Assembly: GCA_019090225.1 (NCBI GenBank)
Contig: JAHRWI010000035.1
Location: 1 to 15,529 of the forward strand
Length of the DNA stretch: 15,529 bases
Source: Porticoccaceae bacterium
Lineage (GTDB): Bacteria; Pseudomonadota; Gammaproteobacteria; Pseudomonadales; Porticoccaceae
Direction: 5' to 3'
The notes below the pieces were generated by a model. That model made no database searches, was not told the DNA's origin, and was given only the letters and a program-made list of their open reading frames with translations. The number at the start of each line of letters is the position of its first letter. The first letter of the stretch is position 1. The position numbers and the translations under genes were made by a program. This document shows positions 1-8,002 of this stretch, one piece after another.

Positions 1-1264
1 CACCGCGATGAGTGGCGCTAGTCAGGGAGGTGAGGATCAACTGCAAACCATAAGGATAGCTGTCGCCTCCGATCTCCCGCTGTTGCAATTCAAGCTGGTG
101 CAGGGAGGCTTCTACCTGCTCCTGAGGTACACCATTAGCTGCAATATCGTTGAGCACATCGAGTACCAGCTTTTCGAATTCCGCCGCTTTATCAGGCTCA
201 CTGCCCTCAATACCACATAAGAAACAGACTTCTTTCTGGGAGTCTTCCAGGCCACACAAGGGCGAGGGCGCTGCGCCGAGTTCAGTGGTCTCCAGGACTT
301 TGAGTAGGGGAGAAGCACTGTTATCCAACAAAATGCTGTTTAATAAATGGGCGCGCATACAAGACTGAAGATCGGTTGATTTGCCTAACAGCCAGCCCAG
401 CACAATATGGGTTTTACCATCGGTAGAGCCGGGTTCGTCGTAGGCGTAAGCCTCCTCGACAGTGATAGGTGCCAGGTAGCGTTTTTCATCACCCACGGCG
501 ATGGTTTTATTCAGTTGATCAAAGCGATTTAATACCTGAGCTTCAAAAGTGGCCTGATGCTCAATGGCAGGAATGTCACCAAAGGTCATAAAAATAGCAT
601 TGCTGGGGTGGTAATGAGTTTTATAAAACTCGGTGAGCTGCTGATAGCTTAGGTCGGGAATATGCTCCGGATCACCGCCACTGTTGTAGTGATAAGTAGA
701 GGTTGGGTACAGATATTTAGTCATGGTGTGCCACAGAGTCGACGGCACGGAACTCATCGCCCCTTTCATCTCGTTGAAGACCACACCTTTGTAGACCAGC
801 TCAGATTCGGCATTATCCACTTCGGCAAATTCCAGACGATGGCCCTCCTGGAGAAAATCCAGCTCATCCAGGCGGGAAAAGAACACCGCATCCAGATACA
901 CATTGAGCAGATTGTTGAAGTCCTTTTTATTCTGGCTGGCAAAAGGGTAGGCCGTCCAGTCCGAACTGGTAAAAGCGTTCATAAAGGTATTCAGGGAGCG
1001 CCGAATCATCATAAAAAAGGGGTCGCGCACTGGGTATTTCTCGCTACCACACAGAGCCGTATGTTCGAGAATATGGGCCACACCACGGCTATCCTCCGGC
1101 ACAGTGCGCAGGGCCACAAGAAACACGTTTTCGTCGTTGTCGGCACCGATATGAATATGCTGGGCACCGGTCTTGATGTGCCGATATTCGCTAACGTCGA
1201 GATTCAGGGATTCAATACGTTGGTTGCGGATAAATTCAAACGCGGGATTGGCCGGAGCATTCAT
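1..1264 (-). CDS. M16C zinc metallopeptidase, presequence protease (PreP)-like, N-terminal part
   Basis: Reading the minus strand from the ATG at 1264 gives 421 uninterrupted codons that run off the left edge, so only the N-terminal part of the protein is present. The inverted zinc motif HILEH is at residues 64-68 (H64, E67, H68). The third ligand is E165 in VVFNEMKG, 101 residues after H64, the spacing I recall for PreP-type (M16C) peptidases. These enzymes are about 950-1000 residues long and degrade unstructured peptides inside a closed two-lobed chamber; bacterial members are usually soluble and ATP-independent. No signal peptide is visible. A weak AGGTG lies about 8 bases before the start. 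The gene points away from the ABM gene at 1466, with about 200 bases between them. It looks like a housekeeping neighbour of the accessory genes. The family call is firm; the specific substrate is unknown. Confidence 0.9.
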   Translation of the reverse strand, partial: MNAPANPAFEFIRNQRIESLNLDVSEYRHIKTGAQHIHIGADNDENVFLVALRTVPEDSRGVAHILEHTALCGSEKYPVRDPFFMMIRRSLNTFMNAFTSSDWTAYPFASQNKKDFNNLLNVYLDAVFFSRLDELDFLQEGHRLEFAEVDNAESELVYKGVVFNEMKGAMSSVPSTLWHTMTKYLYPTSTYHYNSGGDPEHIPDLSYQQLTEFYKTHYHPSNAIFMTFGDIPAIEHQATFEAQVLNRFDQLNKTIAVGDEKRYLAPITVEEAYAYDEPGSTDGKTHIVLGWLLGKSTDLQSCMRAHLLNSILLDNSASPLLKVLETTELGAAPSPLCGLEDSQKEVCFLCGIEGSEPDKAAEFEKLVLDVLNDIAANGVPQEQVEASLHQLELQQREIGGDSYPYGLQLILTSLTSATHRG

Positions 1265-1428
1265 ACAACATTCACCTATGGAATAATCTGATTAAGCTGG
1301 CCGCACATTCTAACGCCGAACAGGGTCGAATAGGGTAGTGTTATAGCGCTAGCGGTCAGCTTCTGTCTCCGCTACATTGAGTCGATGACAAGTTACCGGA
1401 ACTAAAAACAAACGATTGGACAAACTCT

Positions 1429-1452
1429 GAGGTAGAGGTAGAGGTAGAGGTT
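1429..1452 (+). repeat. GAGGTA hexamer microsatellite in the leader of the ABM gene
   Basis: Three perfect tandem GAGGTA units (1429-1446) are followed by a fourth with one change (GAGGTT, 1447-1452). The array ends 13 bases before the ATG at 1466 and runs into the purine-rich stretch GAAGAGGAAG that serves as ribosome binding site. Each unit resembles a Shine-Dalgarno core, so copy number could alter the leader, but a change of six bases would not shift any reading frame. Confidence 0.7.
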
Positions 1453-1465
1453 GAAGAGGAAGCAG

Positions 1466-1801
1466 ATGAGCAAGATTGCACTGGTAGTCGAAATCGATGT
1501 GGTAGAAGGCCAAATGGAACCATTTATGGAAGCGCTGATGACCCACGCGGCCAATAGCCAGGGGGATGAAAAGGGCACTCTGAATTTTGATGTACTGCGC
1601 GGTGCTACCCCTGGCGAAGTCAAGGGTGTGCTTGATGAATGGCTACCCAGCGACACGAATAAGGTCTGGCTATACGAACTGTACGAAGATCAGGCGGCGA
1701 TGGATATTCATATGGAAGCCGCCTCTCTGGCGGAATATCGTAACAAGGCCGAAGACCTGGTCAAGGCTATGAAAGTCATTACCTGCATGAGGGTTGATTG
1801 A
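1466..1801 (+). CDS. ABM-fold (antibiotic biosynthesis monooxygenase / YgiN-like) small protein
   Basis: This 111-residue protein begins at the ATG at 1466, preceded by GAGGAAG about 5 bases upstream. A TTG start at 1451 would add five residues but lacks its own binding site. The sequence shows the dimeric alpha/beta ferredoxin-like ABM pattern: an opening strand (ALVVEIDVVEGQ), a long helix (EPFMEALMTHAAN), the strand FDVLRG, then WLYELYEDQAAMDIHMEA near residues 68-85, the usual 'L-Y-E-x-Y-x-D-x-x-A-x-x-x-H' signature. Family members include cofactor-free quinone-forming monooxygenases, heme-degrading enzymes and many uncharacterised proteins, so activity cannot be assigned. It lies 131 bases before an SDR gene on the same strand and may be co-transcribed with it. 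That pairing would suit oxidation of a small organic substrate, which is inference. Confidence 0.82.
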   Translation: MSKIALVVEIDVVEGQMEPFMEALMTHAANSQGDEKGTLNFDVLRGATPGEVKGVLDEWLPSDTNKVWLYELYEDQAAMDIHMEAASLAEYRNKAEDLVKAMKVITCMRVD

Positions 1802-1932
1802 AGTCGGTACGGGCGGGGCAGGCCGGGTAAACAGCCGCTAGCTCAATGATCGGAACAGAAATGTAACTGAGACGTAGCTAGTAACTAGCTTTAAATAACA
1901 CAGTGAATTAATAAACTTAACGAGGAGAAAAT

Positions 1933-2736
1933 ATGAATCGAGTAGACGGCAAAGTAGCCATTGTCACCGGTGGCGCACGGGGTTTAGGCGCAGCGTCGGC
2001 AAAAAGACTGGCAGAGGGCGGAGCCAAAGTGGTGCTAACGGATTTGCGCGAGGAACTGGGCGCACAAACCGCCGCAGAGATTAACGATGCCGGTGGCAGC
2101 GCCTTGTTTTTAGCCCAGGACACCTCCAGCGAAGAGCAATGGATAGAAGTGGTCGCAAAGACCAAAGAGCATTTCGGTGGCGTCGATGTTTTACTCAATA
2201 ACGCAGGCATCGGCACCGGCGCGCGCATCGACAAGATGGAGTTAGCAGCCTGGCGTCACATGATGGGTATCAACATGGAAGGCGTGTTTCTGGGTATGAA
2301 ACATTGCATCCCGCCCATGCGCGAACGGGCCACAAAATGGGAAGGTGGTGGCTCTATAATCAATGTCTCATCGATTATGGGTTTTATCGGTGCGCCGGGT
2401 TCCACCGCCTATTGTGCCTCCAAAGGGGGTGTGCGATTAGCTACCAAGGCCGCAGCACTGGAATGCGGCAAGCTGGGCTTTAATATCAGAGTCAATTCCG
2501 TCCATCCCGGTTATATGGAAACCGAAGGTCTGCAAAGTGCCTTGCGCGCCATCGCCAAAGGCAGTGGTGATGACGCCAAGGAAGCAGCCCGCCAAGACAT
2601 GCTTGATGCCACACCCATAGGTCGTTTGGGAAAACCTAGAGACATTGCCAATGGCGTACTGTTTCTGGCTTCAGATGATTCGTCTTTTATCACCGGGACG
2701 GAGCTGGTGATTGATGGTGGGGCACTGGCGCAGTGA
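1933..2736 (+). CDS. Classical short-chain dehydrogenase/reductase (SDR), probably NAD-dependent
   Basis: This is a 267-residue protein with a strong ribosome binding site (GAGGAG, about 6 bases before the ATG). The Rossmann motif TGGARGLG is at residues 12-19. D37 ends the second strand, which in this family favours NAD(H) over NADP(H). NNAG is at 89-92, and the catalytic tetrad is N114, S147, Y160 and K164 (YCASK), with the standard 13-residue Ser-Tyr spacing. The C-terminal GxxxFLASDDSSFITGTELVIDGG is typical of classical SDRs of about 250 residues. Related enzymes oxidise alicyclic or steroid-type alcohols, for example cyclopentanol dehydrogenase and 3-/17-hydroxysteroid dehydrogenases, but the substrate cannot be read from sequence. 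All key residues are present. It lies downstream of the ABM gene and converges on the minus-strand SDR at 2982-3863. Confidence 0.92.
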   Translation: MNRVDGKVAIVTGGARGLGAASAKRLAEGGAKVVLTDLREELGAQTAAEINDAGGSALFLAQDTSSEEQWIEVVAKTKEHFGGVDVLLNNAGIGTGARIDKMELAAWRHMMGINMEGVFLGMKHCIPPMRERATKWEGGGSIINVSSIMGFIGAPGSTAYCASKGGVRLATKAAALECGKLGFNIRVNSVHPGYMETEGLQSALRAIAKGSGDDAKEAARQDMLDATPIGRLGKPRDIANGVLFLASDDSSFITGTELVIDGGALAQ

Positions 2737-2981
2737 GAATGCTGGTTTGTTAGCAGTCAAATAAAGGTGATATTGCGAGGCCTGCAATAAAAACCTGTAT
2801 TGTCGTCCCGGCACTGGTACCGCTATCACCAATGATTGGTTCGTGCGAGGAATGCGTCTATTGTTTCTGTTGGTAATCTACTACGAGGAGTGTCTGATCC
2901 GGGAGGAAGATATAGTGGGGACATCAACGAGCCTGACGGCTTGATACTGTTGTTTCCCTGATCGTATAAGCTCCGGTGTCA

Positions 2982-3863
2982 TTAGTCTCCGGTGTAGGGT
3001 GGATCACCGGGGGCTCGATAGCAATGCATGGGGCTGCGCACGGCATCGCTACCGCAGTAGTGGCCATTGCCTTCGAGTTCTCCAAAGAGAAGATGGACGG
3101 TGGCGCGCGTACCTTCGGTCGGCGGCTTCATGCCCATGCTCGCAGGTGTCTTACCCTGCTCATCGGCAAACGGGCGGGACAGGTCAGTTTCAATAAAGCC
3201 CGGTGTGCAGGCGTTAACGCGAAGCGCTGGATACTGCCGGGCCGCAAAAAGTGTATAGCTGTTGGCGCAGGCTTTGGACAGACCGTATGAATCACCGTTG
3301 CCAAGTCCTTTGGTGGCAAAAGCGCTTTCATCCTGGATAGCTACGCACTCATTCATGAAGGCGTCGAGGGTCGTCCAATCGATGTAGGTATCGAGGAAGA
3401 AGCGTTGCATCTCTTCACTGCATTTTGAAACGAAGTTCGGACCCGTCGCTGACGTTACGTTGACGATGCGTCCCTTTTCAGAATCGAGTAGCGGCGCAAA
3501 TGCCTCGCAGACTCGGCGCACGCCACGGGTGTTTACCTCAAACAGGTATTCGAGATTTCCCGCTCTAGAAGCAATACCGGCGTTATTGACCACGGCATAG
3601 AGTGGGCTATCCCCATGGAATCGACTTTGCACCTCAGCCGCAGCTTTTGTCACTGACTCGTCATTGGAGACGTCAATCTCGACGACCTCAAGGCGTCCGG
3701 CCCAGCTCGGCTGTCGCTCGATCAGGCTAGCCAGCGCTTCATGTCCTCGTTCTAGATTCCGAGACCCGAGAAGTACCTGCGTATCGTGCGCCTCGCTAAG
3801 AACAGCTGTCACACTGGCCAGCCCGATACCTTTGTTCGCCCCGGTAATGAGTATTCGTCGCAT
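2982..3863 (-). CDS. SDR of the carbonyl-reductase (CBR1-like) type with long catalytic insertion
   Basis: The best start is the ATG at 3863, giving 293 residues, because GGAGGA sits 8 bases upstream on the minus strand. The longer frame from 3923 would place that binding site inside the gene. TGANKGIG is at residues 7-14, SRN near 34-36 suggests NADP(H) binding, and NNAG is at 93-96. Catalytic residues are N111, S138, Y193 and K197. The Ser-Tyr gap is 55 residues rather than 13, because about 40 residues are inserted. As I recall, this matches the S139/Y193/K197 layout of monomeric carbonyl reductases (human CBR1), which reduce ketones, quinones and aldehydes. The C-terminus ends PGDPPYTGD, without the usual GG-rich SDR tail. 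It stands alone on its strand, about 300 bases downstream of the second efflux permease. The physiological substrate is unknown. Confidence 0.88.
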   Translation of the reverse strand: MRRILITGANKGIGLASVTAVLSEAHDTQVLLGSRNLERGHEALASLIERQPSWAGRLEVVEIDVSNDESVTKAAAEVQSRFHGDSPLYAVVNNAGIASRAGNLEYLFEVNTRGVRRVCEAFAPLLDSEKGRIVNVTSATGPNFVSKCSEEMQRFFLDTYIDWTTLDAFMNECVAIQDESAFATKGLGNGDSYGLSKACANSYTLFAARQYPALRVNACTPGFIETDLSRPFADEQGKTPASMGMKPPTEGTRATVHLLFGELEGNGHYCGSDAVRSPMHCYRAPGDPPYTGD

Positions 3864-4166
3864 TCTTATGTCCTCCATAGATAGTACTGATATGAAGCGC
3901 TTAACCCTGGAGTCATTCAACATCAGTCCAGTAATGAAAGAACTATTTCTTCTTGGCTTTTTTATTTCCCGCTCACTTTAACGTAGTGAGAGCCAAAATA
4001 AATCGCAATTGAAGCGCCATTCAGTCCCCGCAGGCTGAAAATAACCATGATGAGGTCTGGCAACCATCCTGATTACGAGGCGCCGCGATAATACCAATAC
4101 CAAGATCGCGCCAGCCTGTAACCAGGCTATCTGCAAACAGATTGGACGCTGAGCTGTGATCTGCTA
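3864..4166. other. Non-coding spacer between the efflux operon and the CBR-like SDR gene
   Basis: I see no convincing gene here. Small inverted repeats are present: CTCACT/AGTGAG at 3972-3990, AGCCTG/CAGGCT at 4113-4128 and ATCTG/CAGAT at 4129-4142. The last two sit just past the stop codon of the second permease and could form back-to-back stem-loops at the 3' end of the efflux mRNA. None is followed by a T-run on the minus strand, so I do not call an intrinsic terminator. The ribosome binding site of the SDR gene is at the right-hand side of the SDR start, around 3872-3877. Confidence 0.5.
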
Positions 4167-5786
4167 TTACGCTTTTCCCGCAGGCGGGGTGGGTTTTTTA
4201 ATCAAGTAAGTGAGTACCGCACCTATCCAGAAGGCGGCGCCAACAAAGAAAAAAGCATCGTTGTAGGCCATCACGTAGCTGTCCCGTCGTGCTACCGCAT
4301 CAATGGTTCTCAATGCTTGCTCCTGAGCGAGTATTGTATCCGCACCCAGGCTGGTAAAATAACCTTGTAAGCCCTCCAGTCTTTCGACGGTCAGGGGGTT
4401 ATAGAGTGAAATATTTTCGACAATATAGCTGGAGTGGAACTGTTGCCGTATCGACAGGAAGGTGGCCAAAAATGCAATGCCCACGGCACCGCCGAGGTTT
4501 CGGGTGAGGTTATAGAGACCTGATGCGGAACCGACCTGGGCTTGTTCAATGCCGACGGTGGCAATAACCGCAAGGGGAATAGATAACAGCGGCTGACCGA
4601 TGCCCCTTATAAAATTAGCCAGCAGCAATTGCTCGTAGGCATATTCGGCGTTCATGTTGATATTGATCATGCAACTCCAGCCAAACACGATGCAGCCGAC
4701 ACAGACCAGATGTCGTGGGTCGACAGTTTTCATGAGTTTTACCAGGATCGGTACCATGATTAATTGAGGGAAGCCAAACCACATCATGGTGACTCCGGTC
4801 TGCCAGGCGTTGTAGTCCTGTATCTGAGCGAGATAAAGCGGTGTAATAAATATTGTCCCATACAGGCCCAGGCCAAGTATCACCCCAAGAATATTGGCCA
4901 GCGTAAAGTTCCAGCGCTTAAAAAGACGGAGATTGATAAAAGCATTGTTGCCCCATAACTGGCGGTAAAGAAAAATCAGAAAACAGCCTCCGGCGAAAGC
5001 TGTCGCACGAACAATGTTTTGGGATTCAAACCAGTCCAGGCGGTTGCCTTCTTCGAGGATAATAATCATCGAACCAAGGGCAACAGACAACATGATGATA
5101 CCGGTCCAGTCGCCGGTTTTTAAGAGACTGCGATCACCTTTAGATTTTTCTAGTCCCCATGACAATATCGCGAACATCAATATGGTGGGGATAATCTGCA
5201 TATAAAAAATCGACTGCCAGCCGATGGTTTCGGTGAGATAGCCGCCGAGGGTTGGCCCAATACTAGGAGCTTGCGTAGCCGTTAGGGAAAACATGGCGAT
5301 GCCCAGAGGCTGTTTGCTGGGCGGTAGCAGTGTCAAAATAACGGTGAAAGACAGCGCGATAAACGAGCCGCCAGCAAAGCCTGCAATAGTGCGGAATACC
5401 AGCATGGATTCCAGGTTCCAGGCCATGGCACAGGCCATTGTGGCGGCCATGAAGACCAGGGATGTAGTGAGCACAAAACGCCTCAAGCCAAACACCTGAA
5501 CCAGCCAGCCGGTAAGGGGAATCACGATTACTTCAGCGGTCAGGTAAGCCGTGGAGATAAAAGAACCTTCGTGCAAGGTAGCCGACAGCGCACCCTGAAT
5601 CTCCTTCAGGGAGGAGTTAGTGATCATGATGTTGAGAACAGCAATGAAAGCACCAATGACGCTGCCCCACACGGTAAACCAGGTCCGCATGGAAACGTAA
5701 TCTTCTGGAAGCGCTTCGGTGTCGCTCACGTCGGTATTAGGATCGGTTTCAGGATCGTTGTTATTGTCGGCCGTTGTCGAATTCAT
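4167..5786 (-). CDS. DHA2-family (EmrB/QacA type, 14-TM) MFS efflux permease, second copy
   Basis: This 539-residue protein has a hydrophilic acidic N-terminus of about 33 residues and then about 14 hydrophobic segments, as in proton-driven DHA2 drug exporters. MFS motif A is near GWLVQVFGLRRF (93-104). The antiporter motif C is APSIGPTLGG (about 173-182), followed by GWQSIFYMQIIP. A late SASGLYNLTRNLGGAVGIA is typical of EmrB relatives. The TM1 signature reads AVLNIMITNSSL, with N52 where EmrB-type proteins usually have aspartate. It is clearly a paralogue of the permease at 6376-7974 along its whole length. It is last in the operon, 154 bases after the Rieske gene, with no strong ribosome binding site, and it has no membrane fusion protein of its own. 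It presumably uses the adaptor encoded at 8003-9067 or works alone. Substrate is unknown. Confidence 0.92.
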   Translation of the reverse strand: MNSTTADNNNDPETDPNTDVSDTEALPEDYVSMRTWFTVWGSVIGAFIAVLNIMITNSSLKEIQGALSATLHEGSFISTAYLTAEVIVIPLTGWLVQVFGLRRFVLTTSLVFMAATMACAMAWNLESMLVFRTIAGFAGGSFIALSFTVILTLLPPSKQPLGIAMFSLTATQAPSIGPTLGGYLTETIGWQSIFYMQIIPTILMFAILSWGLEKSKGDRSLLKTGDWTGIIMLSVALGSMIIILEEGNRLDWFESQNIVRATAFAGGCFLIFLYRQLWGNNAFINLRLFKRWNFTLANILGVILGLGLYGTIFITPLYLAQIQDYNAWQTGVTMMWFGFPQLIMVPILVKLMKTVDPRHLVCVGCIVFGWSCMININMNAEYAYEQLLLANFIRGIGQPLLSIPLAVIATVGIEQAQVGSASGLYNLTRNLGGAVGIAFLATFLSIRQQFHSSYIVENISLYNPLTVERLEGLQGYFTSLGADTILAQEQALRTIDAVARRDSYVMAYNDAFFFVGAAFWIGAVLTYLIKKPTPPAGKA

Positions 5787-5940
5787 GTCAGGTAGAACTC
5801 ATGTTGTGTGGAACTCACATTACCTGGGACGCAGGTTAAAGGACGGCATGTTAAAAATGCCGGTGGGTCTATTTGAATGAACAGTACTTGAATGAGCAGA
5901 CATTTAGCCTAACCCACTCGCTTGAGCGGTTTAAAAATAG

Positions 5941-6291
5941 TTAGATTTCGATACTGAGTTCACCATCAGCCTCGGTAACCGTATAGGTTTGCAGGCATTT
6001 TTCCTTGCGAATAACATTGAGCATCTGGATTCCCGGTGGAAAGTTAGCCCATTTATTCACGTCCCCCGTGGCGATATCGAACTGTGCCCGATGTATCGGA
6101 CATTGCAGGGTTTTGCCATCGTCTAGTAATTTCCCGCTTTTTAAAGGCAACATCATATGCGGGCAACTGGCTTGTACGGCATGAAAACCGCTGTCCAGAT
6201 GAAACAAAAGTACTTTAGTGCCATCGAGATTGAGATGTTTTCGTTCGCCTACGGCCAATTCTTCGACTGGCCCTACCTGGTGAATTGCCAT
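5941..6291 (-). CDS. Rieske-type [2Fe-2S] ferredoxin
   Basis: This small soluble protein has 116 residues. Cluster ligands are C43 and H45 in CPHMML and C64 and H67 in CPIHRAQF, the two-box Rieske pattern of ferredoxins that feed electrons to ring-hydroxylating oxygenases (and of NirD-like domains). There is no signal peptide, membrane anchor or fused oxygenase domain, and the length is normal for a free ferredoxin. AGGAGA precedes the ATG by about 6 bases. The gene lies between two DHA2 permease genes on the same strand, 84 bases after one and 154 bases before the other, an unexpected position for an electron carrier. No oxygenase large subunit or ferredoxin reductase is in the window, so its partner must be encoded elsewhere. 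The family call is secure; the role in an efflux operon is open. Confidence 0.92.
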   Translation of the reverse strand: MAIHQVGPVEELAVGERKHLNLDGTKVLLFHLDSGFHAVQASCPHMMLPLKSGKLLDDGKTLQCPIHRAQFDIATGDVNKWANFPPGIQMLNVIRKEKCLQTYTVTEADGELSIEI

Positions 6292-6375
6292 GATTATCTC
6301 CTGGTAAATTTGTATTTATTTTAAGTGCTTGTCGTGGCTTTTTGTTATGCCCTTGTGTTGCATCGGTTTTGCTAA

Positions 6376-7974
6376 TTAGTGATCGGGTGTCGGCACCTTC
6401 TTCATAAAGGCGATAAAGCCGAGGCTGATAATAAAAGCTGCACCCATCAAATAGAAGCAGTCGTTGTAAGCCATGATAAAACTTTCTCGTCGGGCGATAG
6501 CGTCCACAGCTTGTAAGGCTTGTTGCTGGGCAAGTTCAGGATCAGCACCCAGGCCACTGAAATAATTACTGAACCCTTGCAGACGTTCGAGAGTAAAGGG
6601 ATTGTAGGCCGATACGGATTCGAGAATATGGTTGGAGTGAAATTGCTGTCGCACCGAGAGAAAGGTTGCGAGCGCAGCGATGCCGACGGCCCCGCCTAAA
6701 TTACGCAAGACATTCAGTAAGCCTGATGCTGAGCCGACCTGTTCCTGTTCGATTTCTGCAGTGGCGATAATATTTTGCGGAACCATAATAAAAGGCATGC
6801 CCAGGCCGCGAACCACGTTTGGCCAGAGCAGATGGTCATGGGCGTAATCAGCGGTCATGTAGATATTCATTAAACAACTGAGGCCGAAAATAAATACCCC
6901 GATCGCCATAAGCACACGCAGGTCGATGACTTTCATCAGTCGCAGTACGATAGGCACCACAATTAATTGAGGCAGGCCCACCCACATCATGACCAGACCG
7001 ATCTGCATGGCGTTATAACCATGCACCTGCGCGAGGTACATGGGCATGATAAATACCGAGCCGTATAAACCCAGACCGAGGACGATCCCTACCATATTGG
7101 AGAGTAAGAAGTTTCTGCGTTTTAATAATCTCAGGTTGATAAAGGGCTGCTTGCCTTTTAATTCGATGGCTACAAAAACCACCAGGCAGGTAATCGCCAG
7201 CATGGTGCCGCGCAGAATAAAGTCGGATTCGAGCCAGTCTTTGCGCTCGCCTTCTTCGAGCATAATAATCATCGCGCCCAGGCCAACCGCCATGGTGATC
7301 ATGCCGTACCAGTCGCCGTTTTTGAGCAGCGACAGATTCATTGATGATTTCTTTAAGCCTCGCCACAGGATGGCGAACATGATGGTGGTGGGGATAATCT
7401 GCAAATAGAAAATCGCCTGCCAGCCGAAAGTCTCGGTGAGGTAGCCGCCCATGGTAGGGCCAATGGTCGGGGCCTGGGTGGCGGTCAGGGCGAACATGCC
7501 CATGCCGATGGCTTGCTTGCTGGGTGGCAGCAAAGTCAGAATGATGGTGAAAGACAAGGGGATCAGCGTGCCCCCGGCCAGGCCCGCCAGGGTGCGGAAC
7601 ACCAGCATGGATTCCAGATTCCAGGCCATGGCACAGAGTAAGGTGGCGCCAATAAAAAACGCGACGTTGGTCAACATATAACGGCGCAGGCCGAAGACCA
7701 TAGCCAGCCAGCCCGTCATGGGGATGACGATCACTTCGGCCGTCAGGTAAGCGGTCGAAATAAATGAGCCTTCCTGCAAGGTTGCCGACAAAGCACCCTG
7801 AATATCTTTCAGGGAGGCGTTGGTGATATGGATATTGAGGACGGCAATAAAAGCACCCAGAACACCGCCAAAGACCGTTAACCAGGTGCCAAAAGATACA
7901 TGGCTGGCGTCTTCGGCCGGAGCTGCGGACGGCTCGGTAGTAGCGTCGTCAGCGGTGGCGGATGCACCGCTCAT
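6376..7974 (-). CDS. emrB: DHA2-family (EmrB type, 14-TM) MFS efflux permease, first copy
   Basis: This 532-residue protein has an Ala/Thr/Glu-rich N-terminus of about 25 residues followed by about 14 hydrophobic segments. Motif A (GWLAMVFGLRRY) and antiporter motif C (APTIGPTMGG, about 168-177) are present, as is the late SASGLLNVLRNLGGAVGIA stretch. TM1 reads AVLNIHITNASL, with asparagine (N47) where EmrB relatives usually carry aspartate, a change shared with the paralogue at 4167-5786. Its start is 28 bases after the stop of the membrane fusion protein gene, so the pair forms a standard EmrA-EmrB unit that expels hydrophobic compounds across both membranes with a TolC-type channel. No such channel gene is in the window. 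The gene symbol is by family similarity. The substrate cannot be inferred directly; the context suggests an alicyclic or aromatic compound. Confidence 0.93.
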   Translation of the reverse strand: MSGASATADDATTEPSAAPAEDASHVSFGTWLTVFGGVLGAFIAVLNIHITNASLKDIQGALSATLQEGSFISTAYLTAEVIVIPMTGWLAMVFGLRRYMLTNVAFFIGATLLCAMAWNLESMLVFRTLAGLAGGTLIPLSFTIILTLLPPSKQAIGMGMFALTATQAPTIGPTMGGYLTETFGWQAIFYLQIIPTTIMFAILWRGLKKSSMNLSLLKNGDWYGMITMAVGLGAMIIMLEEGERKDWLESDFILRGTMLAITCLVVFVAIELKGKQPFINLRLLKRRNFLLSNMVGIVLGLGLYGSVFIMPMYLAQVHGYNAMQIGLVMMWVGLPQLIVVPIVLRLMKVIDLRVLMAIGVFIFGLSCLMNIYMTADYAHDHLLWPNVVRGLGMPFIMVPQNIIATAEIEQEQVGSASGLLNVLRNLGGAVGIAALATFLSVRQQFHSNHILESVSAYNPFTLERLQGFSNYFSGLGADPELAQQQALQAVDAIARRESFIMAYNDCFYLMGAAFIISLGFIAFMKKVPTPDH

Positions 7975-8002
7975 GGGAGTGTCAGTATCCGCTTAAGGTC
8001 AG

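Noticed and set aside
381..391. GCCTAAC-like integron core box inside the M16C gene.
   Set aside because: It lies within a conserved coding sequence, has no GTTRRRY partner or hairpin nearby, and a 7-base match is expected by chance.
662..1291. A 209-residue plus-strand open frame.
   Set aside because: It is the antisense shadow of the M16C peptidase, whose minus-strand reading has the complete zinc-binding motif.
2772..2788. ATTGC...GCAAT near-palindrome after the plus-strand SDR as a terminator.
   Set aside because: It has no usable loop and no T-run on either strand, and it is followed by A residues on the plus strand.
5907..5945. GCCTAAC, a CGCTTGAGCG stem and GTTAGAT in the Rieske-permease spacer, resembling a very short attC.
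   Set aside because: The unit is only 39 bases, the two boxes are not complementary, and the right box overlaps the Rieske stop codon. No cassette layout surrounds it.
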